Assembly (NCBI GenBank): GCA_934247335.1
Contig: CAKQJJ010000110.1
Span: forward strand, 1 to 5,551
DNA from: an uncultured Clostridia bacterium
Lineage (GTDB): Bacteria; Bacillota; Clostridia; Christensenellales; Pumilibacteraceae
DNA length: 5,551 nt
Direction of reading: 5' to 3'
The notes under the pieces were generated by a model, which was not told the DNA's origin, ran no database searches, and saw only the letters and a list, made by a program, of their open reading frames with translations. Of the stretch, positions 1-5,401 are shown in pieces. Within the stretch, counting starts at the first letter, position 1. Each line of letters opens with the position of its first letter. Position numbers and translations under genes: made by a program.

Positions 1-181
1 CTGTAACCCGCCGCAGCAGGTGGGCAAGCCGACCGTGTTTTTTGTCTTCCACCTGTGTTGCGCAAGGCAAGACTATGGCTTGACATATTCACGAGTACAA
101 GCAATCCCTTTTGATAAAATGCGGTTCCAAATATAGGTTTCACACGCACACCGCAGGCAAAAAAGCTTGATTAACTTTTAC
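1..181 (-). ncRNA. Structured non-coding RNA, candidate 6S RNA, 3' end cut by the window edge
   Basis: No convincing open frame lies here, but the minus strand has a well-formed promoter at 188-216 that would start an RNA near 181 and run out of the window. Read on the minus strand, the RNA shows a stem TGCGGT/ACCGCA near its 5' end (about 156-119), a GCTTG/CAAGC hairpin (about 102-77), and a 7-bp perfect CAGGTGG/CCACCTG stem closed by CGCA/TGCG (about 62-12). Near the left edge it reads GGCGGGTTACAG; E. coli 6S RNA has the related elements GGGUUACAG and CUGCGGCGG close to its 3' end. Visible length (about 181 nt, incomplete) suits 6S RNA, which binds the sigma-70/A holoenzyme and damps transcription in stationary phase. 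The family call is from remembered motifs and not from a covariance search, and I could not fold the typical single long hairpin with a central bubble from what is visible. It could be another structured RNA. Confidence 0.5.
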
Positions 182-187
182 AATCAT

Positions 188-216
188 ATTATAATCGAAA
201 GCGGCGATAATTACAA
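188..216 (-). promoter_or_regulatory. Sigma-A-type promoter for the leftward structured RNA
   Basis: On the minus strand the -35 is TTGTAA (plus-strand 211-216) and the -10 is a perfect TATAAT (plus-strand 188-193), with a 17-bp spacer (194-210). The predicted start is near 181. An A/T-rich stretch, part of the inverted repeat at 214-263, lies just upstream of the -35 and could act as an UP element. Confidence 0.75.
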
Positions 217-263
217 TAGTTTTTCGTAAAATTTTCTTTGAAAAATTTTTGTAAAAACTATTG
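214..263. repeat. AT-rich inverted repeat between two divergent promoters
   Basis: CAATAGTTTTT at 214-224 is the exact reverse complement of AAAAACTATTG at 253-263 (11 bp). Inside, AAAATTTT at 228-235 pairs with AAAATTTT at 242-249. The two stems are separated by symmetric 3-base gaps (225-227 and 250-252), leaving a 6-base centre (236-241). The outermost TTG of each arm is the first half of the -35 box of the promoter on that side, so the upstream A/T tracts of both promoters are mirror images. It may be a shared UP element, a regulator site, or the trace of an inverted duplication of one promoter. Confidence 0.8.
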
Positions 264-289
264 ACAAATGCCGTCGTTTGTGGTATAGG
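261..289 (+). promoter_or_regulatory. Sigma-A-type promoter firing right into a terminator
   Basis: A perfect -35 TTGACA (261-266) is followed by a 17-bp spacer and TATAGG (284-289), giving a predicted start near 296. No plus-strand gene follows: the RNA would enter the hairpin at 301-326 within a few bases and then run antisense to the hydrolase gene. Its -35 context, AAAAACTATTG, is shared with the opposite promoter. Confidence 0.6.
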
Positions 290-290
290 G

Positions 291-343
291 CAAAAATCAA
301 CCCCGACGATATTATATATGCCGGGGCTTTATAATTTGTTTTT
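291..343. terminator. Rho-independent terminator, probably bidirectional
   Basis: A hairpin pairs 301-307 with 320-326 (CCCCG/CGGGG core). In the leftward transcript it is CCCCGGC/GTCGGGG, 7 bp including one G-U, followed by UUGAUUUUUG (300-291), and lies 28 bases past the stop of the minus-strand hydrolase gene. Rightward, the stem has one A-C mismatch and is followed by a U-rich tract at 327-343, so it could also stop RNA from the promoter at 261-289. The 12-base loop is A/T only on most of its length. Confidence 0.7.
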
Positions 344-354
344 CGTTTAAGCGT

Positions 355-1137
355 TTAATTTTTCGTGAAAGCGGAGCTCGTTATTTCAAAAGGTTTGCGG
401 AATGCGTTTTCGGCGCTCTCTTTGCAGATTTTGCTTATTGTTTCCGAAACCCCTTCGGGCGAGTAGGAGATGTCGCTTACGTCCTTGCCGCACAGCGAGC
501 GCACGAGCGTCAAACCTGCGAGGTATCTGCCGACGTCGTAAGAAAGATGATAGCCGTCGCGGGTGAGAGCGTCGCCGATAAAGGAAGTGCGGGCGTTCTG
601 AACGGCAGTGCCTATGGGAACGAGCAGCTTGAAGTCTTTTCCGATTATCTGCGATTTCACGGCATCGATTATGTCGTTGTACATAACAAGCTGATTTTTG
701 TCGTACTTTACGAAATCTTCGTGCGTGCTGCCCTGCTGATACGCCCACGTCATGTTCCAGATAAATTTGAAATCGGGATTGGTAGCAACCGATTTTACGT
801 AATTCATAAGGTTATTTAAGTCGGCGTAGGAAGAAGGTATTCCGCTAAGCCCGCTGGACTGTTGAAGCGATATGAAATCCCAGTCGGCGTATACGATGCC
901 GTATTCAAGCGTTTTTCCGCAATTGTGTTTCCATTCGCCGTTTTCGTAAGTCTGAAAATCGTATGCGGCGGCGTTACTCAATGCGTTTTCGTAGTGGGTT
1001 TTCAGGCTGCATCCGCCGATATACATGTTGCAAACGTTTATTTTTTCGATTCCTGCGGCGCCTGCGATTTCGTAAACGTAGCGCACCGTGTCCTCGGAAA
1101 AACTGTTGCCTATCATCAATAGCTTCAATTCTTTCAT
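355..1137 (-). CDS. DUF4886 / SGNH-like hydrolase domain protein
   Basis: A 260-residue protein that resembles the DUF4886 family, a branch of the SGNH/GDSL hydrolase fold whose substrates are mostly unknown. The N-terminal nucleophile block is IGNSFSED, with Ser12 as candidate catalytic serine. GGCSL (41-45) fits the oxyanion-hole glycine block, SLQQSSG (90-96) the central block, and TRDGYHLS (192-199) the C-terminal block, with Asp194 and His197 completing the triad. Also typical are the NMTWAYQ stretch (128-134) and PIGTAVQNAR (174-183). There is no signal peptide or membrane segment, so it should act in the cytoplasm, on an ester or acetyl group that cannot be named from sequence. A GAGG site lies 5 bases before the ATG. 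It begins 12 bases after the stop of the DUF6062-like gene and is probably co-transcribed with it, ending at the terminator near 291-326. Family call is firm; activity is inferred. Confidence 0.85.
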   Translation of the reverse strand: MKELKLLMIGNSFSEDTVRYVYEIAGAAGIEKINVCNMYIGGCSLKTHYENALSNAAAYDFQTYENGEWKHNCGKTLEYGIVYADWDFISLQQSSGLSGIPSSYADLNNLMNYVKSVATNPDFKFIWNMTWAYQQGSTHEDFVKYDKNQLVMYNDIIDAVKSQIIGKDFKLLVPIGTAVQNARTSFIGDALTRDGYHLSYDVGRYLAGLTLVRSLCGKDVSDISYSPEGVSETISKICKESAENAFRKPFEITSSAFTKN

Positions 1138-1149
1138 ATATCCTCGCTT

Positions 1150-1824
1150 TTACAGGACGTCGCCTTTAAGTAGTTTTATCGCGTCGGCAAGCGCGTTGTC
1201 GTAGCGGTCGGAAACTCGCCCGGCATTGCGGTAGTCGAATTTGCTTGCAAACATATTCAGGTCGCTTTCCGCTTTGTCAAGCGCTTTTTTCTGAACGTTG
1301 ATCAGTATTTCGAGATATTTGTCCGCGCTTTTTCCCGCGAAAGAAACGTATTTCAGTAGCTCTGTAAAGTGCTTCATGCAAAAGCCTTTGCTTGCGGCGA
1401 AAAGAGCGGGGAAGTCCTGCTCGTTGTCAAACATTTGAGCAACGGTGTAGGAGTAACGAACCATCATTTCGTCAACCGTATCGCATATCACGCACGTGTC
1501 GAGATTTTCCTGTAAATCGAGCGCCAGCGACTTTGCCTGCTTTGCTTTTTTGATTTCGCGGATATTCTTGTTTACCGTTTCTATTCTCGTGGCAAATTGA
1601 AGCGCCGTTCCGAGTTTATTGTCTCCTTTGTACAACGCAAGCGTGTGTCGGGTGCAAAAGCCGCGTTCGTTTACACGCACTCTGTATTCCGGCTGCATAA
1701 CCGCTTCGCCAAGGTATTGCCTGATAAGTCTTTGTTCGCTCGCTTTATAAATGCGGCACATGGGGCAATCGCATTCTTCTTTGAAAGCGTCCCAAACCGG
1801 CGTGGTCTGAATATGATATTGCAT
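1150..1824 (-). CDS. DUF6062-like Cys/His-rich protein of unknown function
   Basis: A 224-residue soluble protein with the look of DUF6062, a family without known function that is frequent in Clostridia. It has two copies of the same Cys/His pattern: C20-x2-C23 followed by GFC57-x2-H60, and C111-x2-C114 followed by GFC149-x2-H152. Each copy offers three Cys and one His, enough for a zinc or iron-sulfur site. A Lys-rich helical stretch (about 85-105) links the modules, and a helical tail (165-222) ends the protein. The frame stays open to an ATG at 1872, but the start at 1824 is preferred: it has GGAG 6 bases upstream, and the -10 of the gene's own promoter (1861-1866) lies inside the longer reading. 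It is the first gene of a unit with the DUF4886 hydrolase 12 bases downstream and diverges from the membrane protein at 1884. Metal binding is inferred; the metal and role are unknown. Confidence 0.85.
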   Translation of the reverse strand: MQYHIQTTPVWDAFKEECDCPMCRIYKASEQRLIRQYLGEAVMQPEYRVRVNERGFCTRHTLALYKGDNKLGTALQFATRIETVNKNIREIKKAKQAKSLALDLQENLDTCVICDTVDEMMVRYSYTVAQMFDNEQDFPALFAASKGFCMKHFTELLKYVSFAGKSADKYLEILINVQKKALDKAESDLNMFASKFDYRNAGRVSDRYDNALADAIKLLKGDVL

Positions 1825-1860
1825 AAAAATCTCCGCTGTGGAATAGAATTTACGAGAAAC

Positions 1861-1889
1861 ATTATACATCATCGGAGCTGAAAATGCAA
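1861..1889 (-). promoter_or_regulatory. Promoter of the DUF6062-DUF4886 unit
   Basis: On the minus strand a perfect -10 TATAAT (plus-strand 1861-1866) lies 17 bp from TTGCAT (1884-1889), which keeps the TTG of the -35. The predicted start near 1854 gives a leader of about 30 nt before the ATG at 1824 and argues against the longer start at 1872. The -35 overlaps the first two codons of the divergent gene at 1884, so polymerase bound here would interfere with its translation start region. Confidence 0.6.
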
Positions 1890-2615
1890 GATTTTTACGG
1901 CGACACGCCTTTTATTATAGGAAATAAAAAGCAAACCGGGCGAAAAAAACGCGGAAATATTCAGTCCGCCGGCATAAGCGGGCGTTTTTTGGCAAGATTG
2001 ACGGTTTTGTTTATTGCCGTCGTCGCTATCGGCTCGGCGTTCGTTTTCCGCGCTCTGTTCACCGTACAGGCGGAAAGCCGCACGTATTACGCCGTTTGTT
2101 TTTACGAGGGGCAAAGCAAAACCGCCGCCGAAACAGTGCGGGACGACATAATTGCGTCCGGCGGAAGCGGCTACGTGATTTGCAGCGGCGCCTATAAGGT
2201 TTACGGCGGAATGTACTCAAAGCGTTCGGATGCGGATACCGTGGCGGCTCGGCAGTCAAACGCCTTTGTCGAAACTTTCGGCTGGGAACGGACGAAAATG
2301 CGTTTTTCATCGCACGCCGAGGCTGTAAACGTAAAAAAAGCGTTGTCGTTTTATTCCGAAGTTGCGGATAAACTGGTGGAAAGTGCCTCGCTCGTAATAA
2401 AAGAGGAGGAAAGCTCGGTTGCCGTCAAATCGTACGCGGCTGCCGCGCGTAAGAAGTTTTCCGAGTATTCGGCTTCTATATCCGACGAAAAGCTTTCGCT
2501 TTTGTTCGAGCGCGCCGCGGTATCGGTAAAAGCGCTCGAAGAATGCGATGACGCCGATTTTTTGTCGGTTTTAAGGTTCGTTTCTCAGGATCTTGCGGTA
2601 TTGCGCGGCGCCTGA
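1884..2615 (+). CDS. Single-pass membrane protein with SPOR-like domain
   Basis: A 243-residue protein. Residues 1-35 are polar and basic (NKKQTGRKKR at 14-23), followed by one hydrophobic segment at about 36-58, consistent with an N-in anchor and the rest outside the membrane. Residues 67-125 resemble a SPOR domain: TYYAVCFYEGQSKTAAE, then GSGYVICSGAYKVYGGMYSKR, with the usual beta-strand, Ser/Ala-rich helix, then a second strand of the kind seen in YRVxxGxF motifs, and SDADTVAARQ as the second helix. SPOR domains bind denuded peptidoglycan glycans at division septa, or in Gram-positives during sporulation, so a cell-wall role is possible. Residues 145-240 look mainly helical with no family I recognise. 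The ATG has GGAG 7 bases upstream. It stands alone between a divergent neighbour 59 bases away and its own terminator. I see no clear promoter of its own in that gap. The SPOR call is by pattern only. Confidence 0.7.
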   Translation: MQDFYGDTPFIIGNKKQTGRKKRGNIQSAGISGRFLARLTVLFIAVVAIGSAFVFRALFTVQAESRTYYAVCFYEGQSKTAAETVRDDIIASGGSGYVICSGAYKVYGGMYSKRSDADTVAARQSNAFVETFGWERTKMRFSSHAEAVNVKKALSFYSEVADKLVESASLVIKEEESSVAVKSYAAAARKKFSEYSASISDEKLSLLFERAAVSVKALEECDDADFLSVLRFVSQDLAVLRGA

Positions 2616-2645
2616 GTATTAAAAATCGGATACGAAAACGGAAAC

Positions 2646-2679
2646 AAAAGCCTATCTTTTTGGTAGGTTTTTTGTTTTT
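2646..2679 (+). terminator. Rho-independent terminator after the SPOR-like gene
   Basis: AAAAGCCTATC (2646-2656) pairs with GGTAGGTTTTT (2662-2672) around a 5-T loop: a CCTATC/GGTAGG core with one G-U, extended by A-T pairs, then T-rich sequence to 2679. It sits 30 bases past the stop codon and separates the gene from the hydrogenase operon. Confidence 0.85.
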
Positions 2680-2776
2680 ACAGCCTCATTTTAAGCCCGA
2701 AAGGCAAAAAGTTGCCGCCCGTCGCAAATAAATACAAATAAATCTATAGAAATTTACGGATATGCGCGTAAAACGC
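2680..2776. other. Gene-free spacer before the hydrogenase promoter
   Basis: Together with the terminator, promoter and leader this belongs to a 357-base stretch without a gene (2616-2972). This part is A/T-rich toward its right end (2726-2757), with no repeat, RNA gene or plausible coding frame that I can support. The A/T-rich part could aid the promoter at 2777. Confidence 0.5.
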
Positions 2777-2805
2777 TTGAAAATTTATTCCGATTGTGTT
2801 AAAAT
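2777..2805 (+). promoter_or_regulatory. Promoter of the hydCBA operon
   Basis: TTGAAA (2777-2782), a 17-bp spacer and TAAAAT (2800-2805) make a near-consensus sigma-A promoter, with start predicted near 2812. It is the only good candidate between the terminator at 2679 and hydC, and leaves a leader of about 160 nt. Confidence 0.7.
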
Positions 2806-2814
2806 AGTTAACGA
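2796..2814. promoter_or_regulatory. Rex-like operator overlapping the hyd -10 box
   Basis: GTTAA (2798-2802) and TTAAC (2808-2812) form a perfect inverted repeat over the -10 box and start site. Compared with the clostridial Rex consensus TTGTTAA-N4-TTAACAA, each half matches 6 of 7 (GTGTTAA and TTAACGA), but the spacer is 5 bases instead of 4. Rex is the NADH/NAD+-sensing repressor that commonly controls fermentation and hydrogenase genes. Position and target fit; the odd spacer weakens the call. Confidence 0.4.
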
Positions 2815-2972
2815 AGCGCACGGCGAACCGCAACATTTTGTGTCAGGTAGGCTTTTACGGTCGTTTCCGCGAAGCCTTGCCCGAACGAACGCGATCGCGT
2901 GCAGAACAAGTAAACATTGCTCGTGCTTTAATGAGAGTAAGCCGGGCATACAATCTACGTAAGGAGAGTAAT
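2812..2972 (+). other. Long, possibly structured 5' leader of hydC
   Basis: About 160 nt of predicted untranslated RNA. A hairpin at 2846-2881 pairs AGGCTT (2849-2854) with AAGCCT (2872-2877), with an inner CGG/CCG (2858-2860, 2867-2869) and an outer GG/CC. A second element is the self-complementary ACGCGATCGCGT (2889-2900). TGCCCG (2878-2883) can pair with CGGGCA (2943-2948), which would enclose the second element and compete with the base of the first hairpin. No T-tract follows any of these, so none looks like a terminator. I recognise no riboswitch class. The leader ends with AAGGAG (2961-2966), 6 bases before the hydC ATG. Confidence 0.45.
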
Positions 2973-3455
2973 ATGAGCAACGAAATTATCGGAACAGAAG
3001 CGCAAGCCAAAGAGCTCGACGCGGCTCTCGAGGAACTTAAAAAAGTTCCCGGCCCCGTTATGAAAGCTATGCAGAAGGCTCAGGAAATCTACGGATATCT
3101 TCCCATAGAAATCCAGTCCAAGATAGCAAAAACTTTCGGCGTGTCCTTGGAAGAGGTTTACGGCATCGCAACCTTTTACGCACAGTTCAATTTGCAGGCA
3201 AAGGGCAAATATACCATCGGTATATGCCTCGGAACCGCCTGCTACGTAAAGGGAAGCGGCGACGTTTTGCTTAAATTCAAGGAAAGACTGGGTATCGACG
3301 CAGGTCAGACCACCCCGGACAGAAAATTCACGCTGGACGCAACCAGATGCATAGGATGCTGCGGTCTCGCACCCGTTCTTGCCGTCAACGGCGAAGTTTA
3401 CGGTAATCTCAAGACGGACGACGTGGACACCATACTCGCCAAGTACGCCGAGTAA
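2973..3455 (+). CDS. hydC: NuoE-like 2Fe-2S subunit, HydC of a bifurcating [FeFe]-hydrogenase
   Basis: A 160-residue member of the NuoE/24-kDa thioredoxin-like ferredoxin family, of normal length. An N-terminal helical bundle (about 10-75) includes the family stretch AQEIYGYLP (36-44) and VYGIATFYAQF (62-72). The thioredoxin-like fold follows, with 2Fe-2S ligands in C85-x4-C90 (CLGTAC) and C126-x3-C130 (CIGCC). In HydABC-type complexes this subunit docks on the NuoF-like HydB and carries a 2Fe-2S centre near the flavin site; the complex is cytoplasmic. The frame is open 45 codons further up, but the ATG at 2973 is chosen because AAGGAG lies 6 bases before it and homology begins after it. hydB follows after 31 bases. 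NuoE of other NAD-linked enzymes (formate dehydrogenase, Hnd hydrogenase, complex I) is very similar, so the name rests on its neighbours. Confidence 0.85.
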   Translation: MSNEIIGTEAQAKELDAALEELKKVPGPVMKAMQKAQEIYGYLPIEIQSKIAKTFGVSLEEVYGIATFYAQFNLQAKGKYTIGICLGTACYVKGSGDVLLKFKERLGIDAGQTTPDRKFTLDATRCIGCCGLAPVLAVNGEVYGNLKTDDVDTILAKYAE

Positions 3456-3486
3456 GCCGCACGACATAACGGAGGATTTTTCATAA

Positions 3487-5391
3487 ATGAAAACTATCGA
3501 AGAATTAAACGCTATCCGCGAACAAGAGCAGATTCATCTTCAGAATCGCGCAGTCGGCGGACAAAAAAACGATAAAGCAAAAGAAAGAGCGCACATTCTG
3601 GTGTGCGGCGGTACCGGTTGCACGTCCGGACACAGCAAGGAAATACACGACGAGTTCGTTAAAATTCTCGCCGAAAAAGGCTTAACCGAGGAAATCAGCC
3701 TGGTAACCACCGGCTGCTTCGGTCTTTGCGCAAAAGGTCCGATCGTCGTGGTATACCCGGACGGAACCTTCTATCAGCACGTTAAGCCCGAAGACGTTCG
3801 CGAAATAATCGAGCAGCACATTATCGGCGGCAAATTCGTTGACAGACTGCTCGGCGCCGAACGCGACGAAAACGGAAATCATATTTCCTTCAACAAATCG
3901 AAGTTCTATAAGGATCAGCACCGCGTAGTTCTGCGTAACTGCGGTCTTATCGATCCCGAAAATATAGACGAATATCTTGCATATAACGGATATCAGGCGT
4001 ACAAAAAAGCCGTAACCGAAATGACTCCGCAGGGCGTTATCGACGAAGTTATGAAGTCAGGTCTGCGCGGAAGAGGCGGCGCCGGCTTCCTTACCGGAAG
4101 AAAGTGGCAGTTTGCTCACGATTCGGTAAACGACACCAAGTACGTCGTCTGCAACGCCGACGAAGGCGATCCCGGCGCGTTCATGGACAGATCGGTGCTC
4201 GAAGGCGATCCGCACGCGCTCATCGAAGCAATGATGATCGCGGGTTACGCAATCGGAGCAGAGCAAGGCTACGTTTACGTCCGCGCCGAATATCCTATCG
4301 CCGTTCACAGATTGCAGGTCGCAATCGGACAGGCGCTCGAATATGGAATTCTCGGCGACAACGCAATGGGGCTGGGACACAAGTTCAACATCGAACTTCG
4401 TCTGGGTGCCGGCGCATTCGTCTGCGGCGAAGAAACCGCACTTCTCAACTCCACCGAAGGTAAGCGCGGCGAACCTCGTCAGCGTCCGCCTTTCCCTGCA
4501 GTCAAAGGCTTGTTCGGAAAGCCCACGCTTATCAACAACGTGGAAACGTACGCAAACATCGCTCAGATTATTTACAACGGCGCAGAATGGTTTAACAGCG
4601 TCGGAACCGAAAAGAGCAAGGGTACCAAGGTATTCGCTCTCGGCGGTAAAATCGTAAACACCGGTCTTGTCGAAATACCCATGGGAACCACGCTTCGCAC
4701 GATTATCGAAGAAATCGGCGGCGGCATCCCCAACGGCAAAAAATTCAAGGCGGCTCAAACCGGCGGACCTTCCGGCGGATGCATTCCCGCGTCACTCATC
4801 GATACTCCCATCGATTACGACAACCTTATCGCAATCGGTTCCATGATGGGCTCGGGCGGACTTATCGTAATGGACGAGGACAACTGCATGGTCGATATCG
4901 CGAAGTTCTTCCTCGAATTCACCGTAGACGAATCCTGCGGAAAATGCACGCCCTGCCGTATAGGAAACAAACGCCTCTACGAAATGCTCGATAAGGTCAC
5001 CAAAGGCGAAGCTACCATGGAAGACCTCGACAAGATGGAACAGCTGTGCTATTACATAAAGGAAAACTCCATGTGCGGATTAGGTCAGACGGCGCCCAAC
5101 CCCGTTCTGTCCACCATGAGATATTTCCGCGACGAATATATCGCTCACGTACGCGATAAGAAATGCCCCGCAGGCGTTTGCAAGTCGCTTGTTTCGTACG
5201 AAGTAATGAAAGACAAGTGCATCGGCTGCAAAGCGTGCCTGCGCGCATGCCCTGTCGGCGCAATCAGCGTAAACGAATACGGCGAAATCATGGAAGGAAA
5301 ACGTCTGCCCTACGTCTGCATAGACACGGCTAAGTGCATTAAGTGCGGAAGCTGTATTTCCACCTGCAAGTTCCACGCGATCAAGAAATAA
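3487..5391 (+). CDS. hydB: NuoF-like flavoprotein, HydB of an electron-bifurcating [FeFe]-hydrogenase
   Basis: A 634-residue multi-centre flavoprotein with all expected parts in order. An N-terminal thioredoxin-like 2Fe-2S domain (about 33-115) has ligands C40, C45, C77 and C81. The NuoF core has the Gly-rich LRGRGGAGFLTGRKW (193-207), the NADEGDPGAF (223-232) and the GAGAFVCGEETALL (307-320) motifs that bind FMN and NAD(H). An SLBB-like region lies at about 375-450. A 4Fe-4S site has C484, C487, C490 and C530. The C-terminal two-cluster ferredoxin has C578/C581/C584/C588 and C617/C620/C623/C627. H554, C560 and C565 are an additional candidate metal site. The fused front and rear domains and the length match HydB, which holds the FMN where NAD(H) and ferredoxin chemistry are coupled; plain complex I NuoF lacks these domains. 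GGAGG lies 11 bases before the ATG, a slightly long spacing. hydA starts 10 bases after its stop. An NAD-linked formate dehydrogenase flavin subunit is the main alternative. Confidence 0.9.
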   Translation: MKTIEELNAIREQEQIHLQNRAVGGQKNDKAKERAHILVCGGTGCTSGHSKEIHDEFVKILAEKGLTEEISLVTTGCFGLCAKGPIVVVYPDGTFYQHVKPEDVREIIEQHIIGGKFVDRLLGAERDENGNHISFNKSKFYKDQHRVVLRNCGLIDPENIDEYLAYNGYQAYKKAVTEMTPQGVIDEVMKSGLRGRGGAGFLTGRKWQFAHDSVNDTKYVVCNADEGDPGAFMDRSVLEGDPHALIEAMMIAGYAIGAEQGYVYVRAEYPIAVHRLQVAIGQALEYGILGDNAMGLGHKFNIELRLGAGAFVCGEETALLNSTEGKRGEPRQRPPFPAVKGLFGKPTLINNVETYANIAQIIYNGAEWFNSVGTEKSKGTKVFALGGKIVNTGLVEIPMGTTLRTIIEEIGGGIPNGKKFKAAQTGGPSGGCIPASLIDTPIDYDNLIAIGSMMGSGGLIVMDEDNCMVDIAKFFLEFTVDESCGKCTPCRIGNKRLYEMLDKVTKGEATMEDLDKMEQLCYYIKENSMCGLGQTAPNPVLSTMRYFRDEYIAHVRDKKCPAGVCKSLVSYEVMKDKCIGCKACLRACPVGAISVNEYGEIMEGKRLPYVCIDTAKCIKCGSCISTCKFHAIKK

Positions 5392-5401
5392 TAGAGGTGT
5401 T

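Noticed and set aside
1..30. CTGTAAC and nearby GCCGCAGC at the left edge as part of a cobalamin riboswitch on the plus strand
   Set aside because: The rest of the B12-box pattern is missing, no plus-strand gene follows, and the promoter evidence places the RNA on the minus strand.
1..181. SRP RNA, tmRNA or RNase P RNA as alternatives for the structured RNA
   Set aside because: The diagnostic SRP GGAAGGAAGCAGC loop, the tmRNA TTCGA arm and the RNase P GAGGAAAGTCC core are not visible on either strand in this part.
1825..1872. 16-codon N-terminal extension of the DUF6062-like protein
   Set aside because: A perfect -10 box lies within it, and the start at 1824 has a better ribosome site and directly precedes the conserved region.
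2762..2962. 66-codon open frame in the hyd leader
   Set aside because: It starts upstream of and runs through the predicted promoter, has no Shine-Dalgarno site, and its arginine- and serine-rich residues resemble no protein family.
2838..2972. 45-codon upstream extension of the hydC frame starting at 2838
   Set aside because: It has no ribosome site, its residues do not resemble the NuoE family, it covers the leader hairpins, and the ATG at 2973 has AAGGAG at ideal spacing.
2955..3467. Open frame (170 codons) antisense to hydC
   Set aside because: It mirrors hydC, with no ribosome site or family resemblance that I can see.
4057..4758. Long open frame (233 codons) antisense to hydB
   Set aside because: It lies entirely opposite a strongly conserved gene, has no recognisable domain, and is explained by the codon pattern of hydB.
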